From: Latilactobacillus curvatus JCM 1096 = DSM 20019
GTDB taxonomy: Bacteria > Bacillota > Bacilli > Lactobacillales > Lactobacillaceae
DNA: 64,000 nucleotides
NCBI RefSeq assembly: GCF_004101845.1
Contig: NZ_CP026116.1
Span: 1,364,001-1,428,000 of the forward strand
Direction: 5' to 3'
In this document: one piece after another, positions 42,509 through 50,788 of the stretch
Layout: the number at the start of each line of letters is the position of its first letter
Numbering within the stretch: position 1 is the first letter of the stretch
Made by a program: the position numbers and the translations under genes
Notes under the pieces: model-generated
The model's database searches: none
Seen by the model: only the letters and a program-made list of their open reading frames with translations
What the model was told of the DNA's origin: nothing

Positions 42509-42537
42509 TTGACTTTTAATTCGAACTACCGTAAATT
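42509..42537 (+). promoter_or_regulatory. Promoter of the nhaC-like transcript
   Basis: TTGACT (42509-42514), 17-bp spacer, TAAATT (42532-42537), directly ahead of the T-box. Confidence 0.65.
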
Positions 42538-42543
42538 GAATAA

Positions 42544-42782
42544 CAATCATAAGTCATCTTAATTCAAACTAAGTAGTGCATTATCTGGGTGTCAGAAAGT
42601 CGGTGGTTGCTGCGAACCGATCAGGGTAATTGTTACGAAATACTGAATGGATGATTCGGCTAATTAACAGGACCGTTATCACCTGTAAGAGTGGTGTGTT
42701 ACCTTAAAATGACACGTTAACTGGGTGGTACCGCGGTTTCCAATCGTCCCTATTCGCATCAGCGAGTAGGGACTTTTTTTGT
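42544..42782 (+). promoter_or_regulatory. T-box leader of the NhaC-family gene
   Basis: TGGGTGGTACCGCGG (42722-42736) and a terminator with arms 42746-42757 and 42762-42773 plus T-tract. In stem I, ATTCA pairs with TGAAT, and GTAGTG-C-ATTATC pairs with GGTAAT-TGTTAC; the specifier strand between is GAAATAC. UAC (tyrosine) fits the known tyrosine T-boxes of NhaC-type transporters, but the register is not certain. Confidence 0.92.
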
Positions 42783-42868
42783 AGAGTGCGTGATTTAGCG
42801 CTTAATATCTAAACATTTGCATAGAACATTGCCAATCAAAAACACATTTCAACTATGGAGGGATTTTC

Positions 42869-42931
42869 ATGTTCAAGATTGCATCGTGCGGGGGAATCCT
42901 CCGTTATCAGTCTTTTGTCGCACCAGCCTAA
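42869..42931 (+). CDS. Candidate 20-residue leader peptide between T-box and nhaC-like gene
   Basis: TATGGAGGG lies 6 bp before an ATG that opens the 20-codon frame MFKIASCGGILRYQSFVAPA, ending 28 bp before the transporter start. The coding region holds a 6-bp hairpin (CGGGGG/TCCTCCG) whose CCTCC could also pair with the peptide's own ribosome site. It might couple translation to the transporter gene, or be a decayed remnant. Confidence 0.4.
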   Translation: MFKIASCGGILRYQSFVAPA

Positions 42932-42959
42932 CCATTAAACTTAAAAGGATGCGATTTAA

Positions 42960-44333
42960 ATGACAAAACACAAAACTAGTTTATTAGAAGCAAGTATCGT
43001 TTTACTTATTCTGCTAGCCATCATGGGTAGCGGCGTGATTGTTTTCCAACTTTCACCACAAACACCCGTCTTAACGGCGATTGCCCTCTTGATTCTATGG
43101 GCCCGTTGGCGGCACTTTAGCTGGGACGCCATTCATTCTGGTATCGAAGATGGTCTCAAAAGCGGAATCATTCCTATCATTATTTTCATTCTCGTCGGCG
43201 CCTTAATCAGTATCTGGATTGCCGCCGGTGTGATTCCTAGCCTGATGGTCTGGGGCTTCAAAATGGTCAGTGTCCACTGGTTCATTCCCTCGATTTTCGT
43301 CGTCTGTGCGCTTGTCGGCAGTGCCATCGGGAGCGCCTTTACCGTCATTTCAACCGTCGGCATTGCTTTCTTCGGGATTGGAGCCACACTCGGACTAAAC
43401 ACTACCATCGTGGCCGCAGCTATTATTTCCGGGGCAATATTCGGTGATAAGTCATCGCCACTTTCACAATCAACAAACTTAACCGCAGCGGTTACTGAAA
43501 CAGATCTATTTGAACATATTAAGAACTTGATGTGGACCACGGTTCCAGCGTTTGTTGGCTCATTAATTTTATACGCTATCATTGGCCACACCTCGAAAAA
43601 TGTCTCCCTCGATAAAATTGGTGCGACGGTTGCTGTCTTAAACACGCACACTTCAGTTAGCCTACTTGCACTAATTCCAATCATCTTAATTTTCGTTTGT
43701 GCTCGCCTTAAAATGCCAGCAATTCCAACACTCTTTTTAAACATTGCCGTTTCAATCGGTTTAATCTTTTTCCACAACCCACACACACCAATTGCTAAAA
43801 TTGCGAGTTACATTGAAAATGGGTTTGTTGCCCACACCGGCGATAAAAGTATCGATGCCTTGCTCTCACGCGGTGGGATTAATAGCATGTTAAGCACCGT
43901 CGCCTTAATTATCTTAACCTTAACCCTCGGTGGCCTCTTAATGAAGCTTGGTTTAATCGAACGCGTGATGGCCCCTCTTGCTACCCATCTTAAGACGCCA
44001 GGTCAATTGCTCAGCGCCGTTATTGCTTCTGGGATTGGCGTTAACCTCTTTATCGGTGAAGAATTCCTTTCTGTGATTCTCCCTGGTAAAGCCTTCAAGA
44101 GCACCTTTGAAAAATCAAACTTGAGTAATCTTGCTTTAGGGCGCGCCCTTGAAGATGGTGGGACAGTTATCAACTACCTCGTTCCATGGGGCGTCGCTGG
44201 CGTTTTTGCCGCTAATACTTTAGGCGTCCCTACCTTGAGTTACCTTCCATTTTGTTTCTTCAGTCTCTTATCACCAATCTTCTCAATTCTCAGTGCCGTT
44301 ACTGGCATCGGGTTAAAGAGAAAAACCGCCTAA
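42960..44333 (+). CDS. NhaC-family transporter, probably for an amino acid (tyrosine suggested)
   Basis: A 457-residue membrane protein with about eleven helices, of the NhaC Na+/H+ antiporter family. Conserved segments include AIFGDKSSPLSQSTNLTAAVT near residue 165 and NLFIGEEFLSVILPG near 362. The T-box leader ties it to the charging of one tRNA; NhaC-like proteins under tyrosine T-boxes are predicted tyrosine transporters, so ion antiport alone is doubtful. AAAGGA lies about 10 bp before the ATG. A terminator follows immediately. Confidence 0.85.
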   Translation: MTKHKTSLLEASIVLLILLAIMGSGVIVFQLSPQTPVLTAIALLILWARWRHFSWDAIHSGIEDGLKSGIIPIIIFILVGALISIWIAAGVIPSLMVWGFKMVSVHWFIPSIFVVCALVGSAIGSAFTVISTVGIAFFGIGATLGLNTTIVAAAIISGAIFGDKSSPLSQSTNLTAAVTETDLFEHIKNLMWTTVPAFVGSLILYAIIGHTSKNVSLDKIGATVAVLNTHTSVSLLALIPIILIFVCARLKMPAIPTLFLNIAVSIGLIFFHNPHTPIAKIASYIENGFVAHTGDKSIDALLSRGGINSMLSTVALIILTLTLGGLLMKLGLIERVMAPLATHLKTPGQLLSAVIASGIGVNLFIGEEFLSVILPGKAFKSTFEKSNLSNLALGRALEDGGTVINYLVPWGVAGVFAANTLGVPTLSYLPFCFFSLLSPIFSILSAVTGIGLKRKTA

Positions 44334-44339
44334 ACACGC

Positions 44340-44377
44340 AAAAAAGGCCCAGGATAAAATATCCTGGGCCTTTTTTT
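44340..44377. terminator. Bidirectional terminator between nhaC-like and TVP38-like genes
   Basis: 17-bp perfect arms (AAAAAAGGCCCAGGATA and complement) around a 3-nt loop. Its right end touches the stop codon of the convergent gene. Confidence 0.9.
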
Positions 44378-44969
44378 ATATTAATTGCATTAGGAATTGA
44401 CCGCCATACACCAGCGCAAAACTATACACTGCAATTGAAGCTGGCTTGCATAAAATAATGATCCATGTAAATTTCTTCAATGACATCTCGGTGAGCCCAG
44501 CCATCAAGCACAAGACATCGTCTGGTGCGACCGGTAAGAAAATCGCAAGTGCGAAGAAGCGCGCAAAGTTTTTCTTTTCCGTAATTGTCCCGATATACTT
44601 GTCATACGTTTTTTCACTGATGACGTGTAAGATGAACGGCTTCCCAAATTGTCGTGCTAATAAGAAGTTCAAGATAGAACCAATTGCAATCCCGACGTAA
44701 TTATAAACAAACCCCCAAAGTGGGCCGAATACCAAAACCCCGGCTGCGGTGCTAATCCCGCCTGGAATGACAGGAATCACAACTTGAATAATCTGAATCG
44801 TGATGAAAATCAGCGGACCAATTAGCACAGAGTGCCCCAAATACGCCTGCAACGCGGTCGTGTTATTAAAAAGACCAAGCCGAGACCAATAAATAGCCAA
44901 TGAGATGCTTCCGATTAATGCCATGAGAGACGTTGCGCTGATTAAGCATCTTGAAATTGTTCTACTCAT
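44376..44969 (-). CDS. TVP38/TMEM64 (VTT/DedA-like) membrane protein
   Basis: A 197-residue membrane protein with a VTT/SNARE-associated domain: five or six helices with PVIPGGISTAAGVLVFGPLWGFVYNYVG-type glycine loop near residue 70 and FLPVAPDDVLCLMAGLTEM near 145. The family is linked to lipid scrambling and envelope maintenance. I use ATG 44969 with GGAAGGA upstream; TTG 44987 is inside that region. Single-gene unit. Confidence 0.88.
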   Translation of the reverse strand: MSRTISRCLISATSLMALIGSISLAIYWSRLGLFNNTTALQAYLGHSVLIGPLIFITIQIIQVVIPVIPGGISTAAGVLVFGPLWGFVYNYVGIAIGSILNFLLARQFGKPFILHVISEKTYDKYIGTITEKKNFARFFALAIFLPVAPDDVLCLMAGLTEMSLKKFTWIIILCKPASIAVYSFALVYGGQFLMQLI

Positions 44970-45058
44970 CCGCTGAATTCCTTCCAAGGTTAATTTTAAT
45001 TATAATTTACCACATTCAACATTATTTTTTATCGGTCGCTAGTCTGATTTAAAAAATC

Positions 45059-46795
45059 TTAACTTTCTAAGAACGTCCGAAATGGTTTCAATCCTTGTGC
45101 ATGATATTTTTCAACAAAGGCCGCTACTTCTGCTGGATCCTGTGTTTGATCATCAATCACGAGTTGTTCAACGGGTAACGGACGTTCGTTAGCAATTTTA
45201 ACATCAATCACAACAGGTTCCTTCGTGCCTTTAGTAGCAGCAAAAGCAGCTTTCAATTCAGCTAATGTCCGTACCGTAAATCCTTTTGCGCCCATCGCTG
45301 TTGCTGCTGCACCGTAATCTGCCCCTTGAATGGCAACCCCTGAGTGTGGTTGACCCTTATCATCTTGTTCAGCTTCAATGAATCCGAATGAATCGTTGCT
45401 TAATACAACGTTGATGATTGGCATTTGGTATTTAACTTGCGTGATAATATCTTGCATCACCATCGTGAAGCCACCGTCACCACTAATCGACCAGATTTGA
45501 CGGTCAGGGTAGGCAGCCTGGGTCCCGATTGCTGCAGGCACTGCGCAACCCATTGTGGCATACCATGCTGATAACGTCATACGTTGGCCTGGATGCATTT
45601 TCAAGAAACGCACCCCATCGATTGAAACATTCCCAACATCGAGATTAAAGATGGCATCGTCAGTGGCCATCTCATTGATTTGTTTGAAGACGGGTTCCAC
45701 ACGTAACGGTGTTTGATCGTTTTCTTCAAAACTGGCTTTCCATTCATTCCAGTTTTCTTTGTTGGCGAGTGCTGCTTTATAAAAGGCAGATTTTTTGGCA
45801 ACTGGTTCACTCGCGGCTAGCAATGCCTTTAATGCCGTCTTAGCATCCGCTAAAATTCCGACATCCACATGGTGTCTGTGTCCTAGTTTAGTAGGATCGA
45901 TATCAATTTGAATAAATTTGGCATCTGGCTTGAAGAAGTATTGACCGAATTCATAATTGCTACCGACAAATAAGATTAGATCAGCAGCTTCTGCCAAATC
46001 AACTCCGGGTTTCGTGGCTACTCGCCCAGCTGAAACCATATAAGCTGGATGGTCATCGGCAACAATCCCTTTTGAAAGGGCTGATGACATCATTGGGATA
46101 CTCAACCGATCAGATAAAGCAACCAATTCTTCACCCGCAGCACGTGCACCCTGACCAAAATAAATAATGGGTTGTTTTGCATCTTTAATTAACTGTAATG
46201 TACGATCAATATCCGCGCTTCTTGGCTCTGGATAATTGCCCATTTGGAATAAGTTTGCAGTGGCCTCGAAGTTATCTTCAATCGGTTCCCAGCCTAGGTT
46301 AGTTGGAATCGTGACAACTGCTACGCCGCGGTGTTTATAGGCTTGTTGAATGGCTTGGTCGACTACAAGTGGCATCTGTTCAGCCGTCATTACCGTCCGA
46401 TTATAGACTGCCACATCAGCAAACATGGGGTTTTCATTCATTTCTTGGAAATAATCCGTATTCATCACACCCGTAGCAACTTGTCCAACTAATGCTAATA
46501 CAGGAACATTATCATATTTAGCATCGTAGAGACCATTTAACAAGTGGACTGCACCAGGTCCGGCTGAGCCAAATGTAGCAGCAATCTTGCCAGTCGCTTT
46601 GGCTTCACCCGCCGCTGCTAGTGCACCGACTTCTTCATGGCGCACTTGAATGTAACGCATAATCGCTTTCTGGTTATGTAGTGCATTCATCGTTGAATCA
46701 AACGAGCCACCGGGTAAACCAAAAATATGGTCAATTCCCCAGTCTGCCATGACTTTTAACATTGCATCTGATGCGTTTATTTTCTGTGCTACCAT
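45059..46795 (-). CDS. pox: Pyruvate oxidase (ThDP/FAD-dependent, H2O2-forming)
   Basis: A 578-residue thiamine diphosphate enzyme. Order: N-terminal PYR domain (FGLPGGSFDS; catalytic Glu in RHEEVGALAAAGEAKATGK near 48), FAD/central domain (about 190-340), and PP domain with the ThDP motif SGDGGFTMVMQDIITQVKYQMPIINVV near 430. It should convert pyruvate, phosphate and O2 to acetyl phosphate, CO2 and H2O2. Length is close to the L. plantarum enzyme (603). Start ATG 46795, 9 bp after AGGAGG. Divergent from a DyP peroxidase gene. Confidence 0.93.
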   Translation of the reverse strand: MVAQKINASDAMLKVMADWGIDHIFGLPGGSFDSTMNALHNQKAIMRYIQVRHEEVGALAAAGEAKATGKIAATFGSAGPGAVHLLNGLYDAKYDNVPVLALVGQVATGVMNTDYFQEMNENPMFADVAVYNRTVMTAEQMPLVVDQAIQQAYKHRGVAVVTIPTNLGWEPIEDNFEATANLFQMGNYPEPRSADIDRTLQLIKDAKQPIIYFGQGARAAGEELVALSDRLSIPMMSSALSKGIVADDHPAYMVSAGRVATKPGVDLAEAADLILFVGSNYEFGQYFFKPDAKFIQIDIDPTKLGHRHHVDVGILADAKTALKALLAASEPVAKKSAFYKAALANKENWNEWKASFEENDQTPLRVEPVFKQINEMATDDAIFNLDVGNVSIDGVRFLKMHPGQRMTLSAWYATMGCAVPAAIGTQAAYPDRQIWSISGDGGFTMVMQDIITQVKYQMPIINVVLSNDSFGFIEAEQDDKGQPHSGVAIQGADYGAAATAMGAKGFTVRTLAELKAAFAATKGTKEPVVIDVKIANERPLPVEQLVIDDQTQDPAEVAAFVEKYHAQGLKPFRTFLES

Positions 46796-46835
46796 TAATA
46801 AAGACCTCCTGATGATTTTATGTTTCACTTACTTA

Positions 46836-46865
46836 AGTATACCGCTTAAAATATAAGCGTTACAA
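46836..46865 (-). promoter_or_regulatory. pox promoter with palindrome in the spacer
   Basis: TTGTAA (46860-46865), 18-bp spacer, TATACT (46836-46841) on the minus strand. The spacer is filled by the perfect inverted repeat CGCTTA-AAATA-TAAGCG (46843-46859), a likely repressor site; it is not a proper cre. Confidence 0.6.
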
Positions 46866-46937
46866 ATAATATGTCTTTTTTTAATTATTGGGACTGGTAA
46901 AAAAAACCATTTTTTGGTATGCTTGCACTGAGCTAGA

Positions 46938-46952
46938 TAATAATGATTATAA
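46938..46952 (+). promoter_or_regulatory. PerR/Fur-type box ahead of the DyP peroxidase gene
   Basis: TAATAAT-G-ATTATAA matches the PerR consensus TTATAAT-N-ATTATAA at 13 of 14 positions. It overlaps the probable -10 (TTGCAC at 46923-46928 would be the -35), so peroxide-responsive repression is likely. Confidence 0.65.
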
Positions 46953-46989
46953 ATAACTAACTTTAAATTTTTATTTGGAGGTTCTGAAC

Positions 46990-47946
46990 ATGGCAATTAC
47001 ACCCACAGATGCACAAGACGTTTTTAAAGATGCTGGCGAGAACATCATTTTCGTCACCCAGAAATTGAATCGGCAAGATGCCGAGACGGACAAAGCGGCT
47101 GTTACCGAATTAGCAGCGCGCATTCCAGCGATCATCAATAGCATGAATATCCGTTACCCAGATGCCCACTTACGCGTGGCTTTCGGGATTGGCTCGGATG
47201 CTTGGGATTACTTATTCCCTAACGCACCAAAACCAAAGGAATTGGAACCCTTCAAGGCAATTCCAAGCCCTAAACATGATGCCGTCGCAACCGGAGGCGA
47301 TCTTTTCTTCCATATTCGGGCCAAAGAAATGGCGGTTTGTTATGAAGTATTAGATCAAATGATGCAATTCATTTCTGATAACGCAACAACGATTGATGAA
47401 ACACACGGATTCCGTTACTTCGAAGGCCGCGCGATCATCGGCTTCATTGACGGTACGGAAAATCCCGCTATCGATGAAACTGCTGAATACGCATTAGTCG
47501 GCGATGAAGATCCAGAATTCATCAACGGTTCATACGCTTTTGCACAGAAATATATCCATGCCATGGACAGCTGGAACCATACTTCAACTGAAGAACAAGA
47601 AAAAACAATTGGCCGCAAAAAGTTTTCTGACTTAGAACTTGCTGACGCCGAAAAGCCAACCAACGCGCACAACGTTGTCTCACAAGATAACGAAGGCGGT
47701 GTGGAACATAAGATTGTTCGCATGAACGTTCCATACGCAAACCCTGGCGAAAAAATGACCGGTACTTACTTTATCGGCTATTCTCGAACATGGTCAGTGA
47801 CAAAACGCATGTTAACCAACATGTTCGTCGGCAAACCAGCCGGCAATTATGACCACCTACTCGACTTCAGTGAACCAACAACTGGTGCCCTATTCTTCAT
47901 CCCATCAAAAACAACACTAGCAAAAATAGCAGAAGAAGAACTATAG
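46990..47946 (+). CDS. DyP-type heme peroxidase
   Basis: A 318-residue dye-decolourising peroxidase. The family signature GFIDGTENP, with the distal catalytic Asp, lies near residue 149; the proximal heme ligand is the His in GGVEHKIVRMN near 236; the distal Arg is in YFIGYSRTW near 258. No signal peptide, so it acts in the cytoplasm. ATG 46990 follows TTGGAGG by 8 bp. It faces the pyruvate oxidase gene across a 190-bp divergent region with a PerR-like box, suggesting a role in removing peroxide made by that oxidase. Confidence 0.92.
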   Translation: MAITPTDAQDVFKDAGENIIFVTQKLNRQDAETDKAAVTELAARIPAIINSMNIRYPDAHLRVAFGIGSDAWDYLFPNAPKPKELEPFKAIPSPKHDAVATGGDLFFHIRAKEMAVCYEVLDQMMQFISDNATTIDETHGFRYFEGRAIIGFIDGTENPAIDETAEYALVGDEDPEFINGSYAFAQKYIHAMDSWNHTSTEEQEKTIGRKKFSDLELADAEKPTNAHNVVSQDNEGGVEHKIVRMNVPYANPGEKMTGTYFIGYSRTWSVTKRMLTNMFVGKPAGNYDHLLDFSEPTTGALFFIPSKTTLAKIAEEEL

Positions 47947-47997
47947 AGTGCTGACTCAAACGGGTTAGACTTTGAGGATTAACAGCATTATTTTCTG

Positions 47998-48032
47998 AGC
48001 ATCCAATTAACCAAATTGGGTGCTTTTCTTTT
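47998..48032 (+). terminator. Terminator of the DyP gene
   Basis: Arms AGCATCCAATT and AATTGGGTGCT (one G-U) followed by TTTTCTTTT. Confidence 0.75.
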
Positions 48033-48115
48033 ACTTTTTAAGCCTGTTAATTGACTTAACAACCATTTGATTGGTACACTACACTTACTAATAATAAGAA
48101 AATGAGGCTATTCAT

Positions 48116-49069
48116 ATGTCAGAAACAATGCACGCTGTTGCCATCCAACAATATGGTGACGAAAACCAACTTGAAATGATTACTTTACCGATGCCTACAA
48201 TTGGTGAACACCAAGTCCTAATTCAATCTAAAGCGACAGCAATCAACCCACTCGACTGGAAATTACGTGAAGGTCATCTCACAAGCATGTTCCAATGGGA
48301 ATTCCCAATCGTTCTTGGCTGGGACCTTTCCGGGGTCGTTGTTGCCGTTGGATCAGCCGTAACAGAATGGCACGTTGGTGATGAAGTTTTCGCACGACCT
48401 GCCACTTCAAATCGTGGTACTTATGCTGAATACGTTGCCGTTGATGACAACTTAATCGCACCAAAACCAGTCAATGTCACTTTTGAAGAAGCGGCTGCCG
48501 TCCCATTAGCTGGCGAAACTGCTTGGCAAGCACTCTTTAACCACGGTCACCTACAACCAGGCGAAACCGTCCTGGTCCAAGCTGGTTCAGGTGGCGTAGG
48601 TTCATATGCTATCCAATTCGCAAAAGCAATGGGCGCCCACGTTATCACCACAACTAGTGCGAAGAACTTCGATCTTGTCCGTGAACTTGGCGCTGATGAA
48701 ATCATTGACTATCGAACTGAAAAAGTGGCCGATAAAGCCCACAATGTCGATCTCGTTATCGACACTATCGGGGGTCAAGGACAAGTCGATGCATGGGCTG
48801 TCCTCAATCCTGAAACAGGTCGCCAAATTTCAATCGTTGGTGAAGCGCCTGAAACTGCGGCCATCATTAAAGATACCAATATGACTTTCAAAGCCATCTG
48901 GTTAATGCCAGATGGTGATCAACTTAAAAAGATTGCCGCATTAATGGCCGATGGTAAAGTCAAATCAATTATCGATACTGTCTTCCCATTTTCTGCTGAT
49001 GGCTTGATCAAAGCCCATCAACTAAGTGCTACGAATCACTCAACCGGGAAAGTTGTTATTAAATTCTAG
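48116..49069 (+). CDS. NAD(P)H-dependent MDR oxidoreductase (quinone oxidoreductase-like)
   Basis: A 317-residue zinc-free medium-chain dehydrogenase/reductase: GroES-like domain (residues 1-125; KATAINPLDWKLREG, GWDLSGVVVAVG) and a Rossmann domain with the nucleotide motif VQAGSGGVGSYAIQFAK near 150. It lacks the zinc-site cysteines. Likely an NADPH-dependent reductase of quinones or enones; the exact substrate is unknown. Single gene flanked by terminators. Confidence 0.9.
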   Translation: MSETMHAVAIQQYGDENQLEMITLPMPTIGEHQVLIQSKATAINPLDWKLREGHLTSMFQWEFPIVLGWDLSGVVVAVGSAVTEWHVGDEVFARPATSNRGTYAEYVAVDDNLIAPKPVNVTFEEAAAVPLAGETAWQALFNHGHLQPGETVLVQAGSGGVGSYAIQFAKAMGAHVITTTSAKNFDLVRELGADEIIDYRTEKVADKAHNVDLVIDTIGGQGQVDAWAVLNPETGRQISIVGEAPETAAIIKDTNMTFKAIWLMPDGDQLKKIAALMADGKVKSIIDTVFPFSADGLIKAHQLSATNHSTGKVVIKF

Positions 49070-49076
49070 ATCTCCC

Positions 49077-49116
49077 AAAAAACACCGCTAACCTAATAGG
49101 CTAGCGGTGTTTTTTT
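49077..49116. terminator. Bidirectional terminator between MDR and TMEM175-like genes
   Basis: Arms AACACCGCTA and TAGCGGTGTT, with inner CCTA/TAGG pairs, A and T runs at both ends; overlaps the end of the convergent gene. Confidence 0.85.
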
Positions 49117-49720
49117 AATCATTGAATAATTGATCACTTTCTTTGTCGGTACGATTCCCAATCGTATAAATTTCGACCATTACGAAAATTAATTCGATGG
49201 GTGGAAAGAAATAAATAGCGACTAATAGAATCACTTGAATCACCCAGAAATAAGGTCTAGTAATCGTGCTATAGATCGGCATGGCTTTAATTTTTTGATA
49301 CCGCTCAGGGGCGACTTCACGATTGGCGTTCGCCAATGCATCACTCAAGAAGAAGTAGGCCAATAACCAAATCAGATGAACCACGTAGTAAAAATATTCC
49401 GGACCGCGTTCATTGATGAACCGCCCCGTCCAAGCCGTTGCAACGGGTAAAAATGACATGGATAATAACCAAATATTATTCAGCCAATAAATACGCTTTG
49501 TTCCTCGTTTCGTCAGCGAAAACATATAGTAATGATTATACCAAGCAACCCCTACGAAAACGTACGTAATGATATACGCAAAAAAGTAGGGACCATTTTC
49601 CAAAAGTGCCTTAATTTCCGGTGTTTCTGGCGTTTTAAATTCCAAGATCATAATGGTGACAATAATCGCGATGACAGCATCGCTAAATGCTTCTAATCGA
49701 CCCTTATTTATTCTATACAT
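49115..49720 (-). CDS. TMEM175-family (DUF1211) potassium channel-like protein
   Basis: A membrane protein of about 200 residues with six helices. The filter helix motif RLEAFSDAVIAIIVTIMILE, the hallmark of TMEM175 channels, is at the N-terminus. The start is unclear: homologues begin with MNKGRLEAFSD, but here the codon at that place is ATA (49709-49711) with AAGGGG ideally spaced upstream. ATG 49720 lies immediately after that AAGGGG, too close, and TTG 49732 lacks a ribosome site. I give ATG 49720 as a compromise. It probably conducts K+. Confidence 0.85.
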   Translation of the reverse strand: MYRINKGRLEAFSDAVIAIIVTIMILEFKTPETPEIKALLENGPYFFAYIITYVFVGVAWYNHYYMFSLTKRGTKRIYWLNNIWLLSMSFLPVATAWTGRFINERGPEYFYYVVHLIWLLAYFFLSDALANANREVAPERYQKIKAMPIYSTITRPYFWVIQVILLVAIYFFPPIELIFVMVEIYTIGNRTDKESDQLFND

Positions 49721-49913
49721 CCCCTTAACCAAAATAGCTAATTTTATATTTTACACTATTTAATTATGATGTGCTATTATTTATAGAATGCCTGATGTAC
49801 CAGTGCATTCAACAACTAATCCCCAACAATCCTTTCAAAGATACTTAAAAATAAATTGATTTCAGCCATTAATTAATAGTATAATTTATCTACGTAGTAA
49901 GGGAGGAATTATC

Positions 49914-50687
49914 ATGGAAAGAGAGTATCAATCACGCGCTTCACTTAAAAAAGAAGTTAAGTCATTATTTGCTGGTCATTGGGGAAAGGCCGTTACGTTG
50001 AACATCATCCCCACTCTGCTATCAATTATTGGGGTGATTATTGTCGGAGCAGTCTTGATGGCCATGATTGCCATCTCCGCAAACACCGACCCATCAATGG
50101 CTGCCAATGAATCTTTTTCGGGCCATTCGTCTGGTAGTAGTTTTGCTGGTCAAATTCCAAGTTTCATTTTGGGGCTCATTACACTTGGGATTAATTTTAC
50201 TTTCTTAGATTGGCTCCGTTCGAAAGATGCTGATTTTAGTTCACTCAAAGGAGCTTTCAGTGTCTTCTCAAAACGTTATTTCTTGGGCGCTTTTCTAATT
50301 CGAATTTTAGCTAGCTTATTTACATTCCTTTGGGCATTGTTATTCATTATTCCGGGGATCATTAAAGGCTACGCTTATTCTCAAGCTTCTTATATCTTCA
50401 AGGACTTAACAGATAACGATCCACAAGCTGACGTTAGCTTTTTAGATTGTATCACTAAGAGTCGTGAGTTAATGAATGGGCATAAATTCCGGTTTTTCGT
50501 CTTACAACTAAGCTTCTTAGGTTGGGATATTTTAGCTGGCCTCTCACTTGGCATTGGCTATTTCTGGTTAACGCCATATAAGAATGCAACTTATATGGCA
50601 TTCTACAAAGATCTTGCAGGCGATCAATTTTTACAGACAACTTCTGCAGATGAACCAACTGAAGAAGTTACTGTTGAAGCAATTTAA
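49914..50687 (+). CDS. DUF975-family membrane protein
   Basis: A 257-residue integral membrane protein of the DUF975 family. It begins with the typical SRASLKKEVKSLFAGHWGKA, then has about five membrane helices and the conserved IIPGIIKGYAYSQASYIFKD near 145; the loop at 55-80 is Ser/Gly-rich and the C-terminal tail acidic. Function is unknown; related proteins occur near export and stress genes. AGGGAGGAA precedes the ATG, with a TATAAT promoter about 30 bp further upstream. A terminator follows. Confidence 0.87.
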   Translation: MEREYQSRASLKKEVKSLFAGHWGKAVTLNIIPTLLSIIGVIIVGAVLMAMIAISANTDPSMAANESFSGHSSGSSFAGQIPSFILGLITLGINFTFLDWLRSKDADFSSLKGAFSVFSKRYFLGAFLIRILASLFTFLWALLFIIPGIIKGYAYSQASYIFKDLTDNDPQADVSFLDCITKSRELMNGHKFRFFVLQLSFLGWDILAGLSLGIGYFWLTPYKNATYMAFYKDLAGDQFLQTTSADEPTEEVTVEAI

Positions 50688-50695
50688 ATGAACTC

Positions 50696-50724
50696 AAGAC
50701 GTTCTTAATTGGGCGTCTTTTTTT
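50696..50724 (+). terminator. Terminator of the DUF975 gene
   Basis: AGACGTTC pairs with GGGCGTCT around a 6-nt loop, then seven T. Confidence 0.8.
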
Positions 50725-50788
50725 GTATTATGCGGTGATTAGCAGTAGGCTTAGACTAACCATTTTATTCAGAAAGGATGACGTCATC

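Noticed and set aside
43133-43786. A 217-codon frame antisense to the NhaC-family gene
   Set aside because: It mirrors the transporter frame, lacks a ribosome site and its product resembles no protein; a shadow of codon bias.
46843-46866. cre site at the pyruvate oxidase promoter
   Set aside because: TGTAACGCTTATA is one base short of the cre spacing; it does not fit when aligned without a gap.
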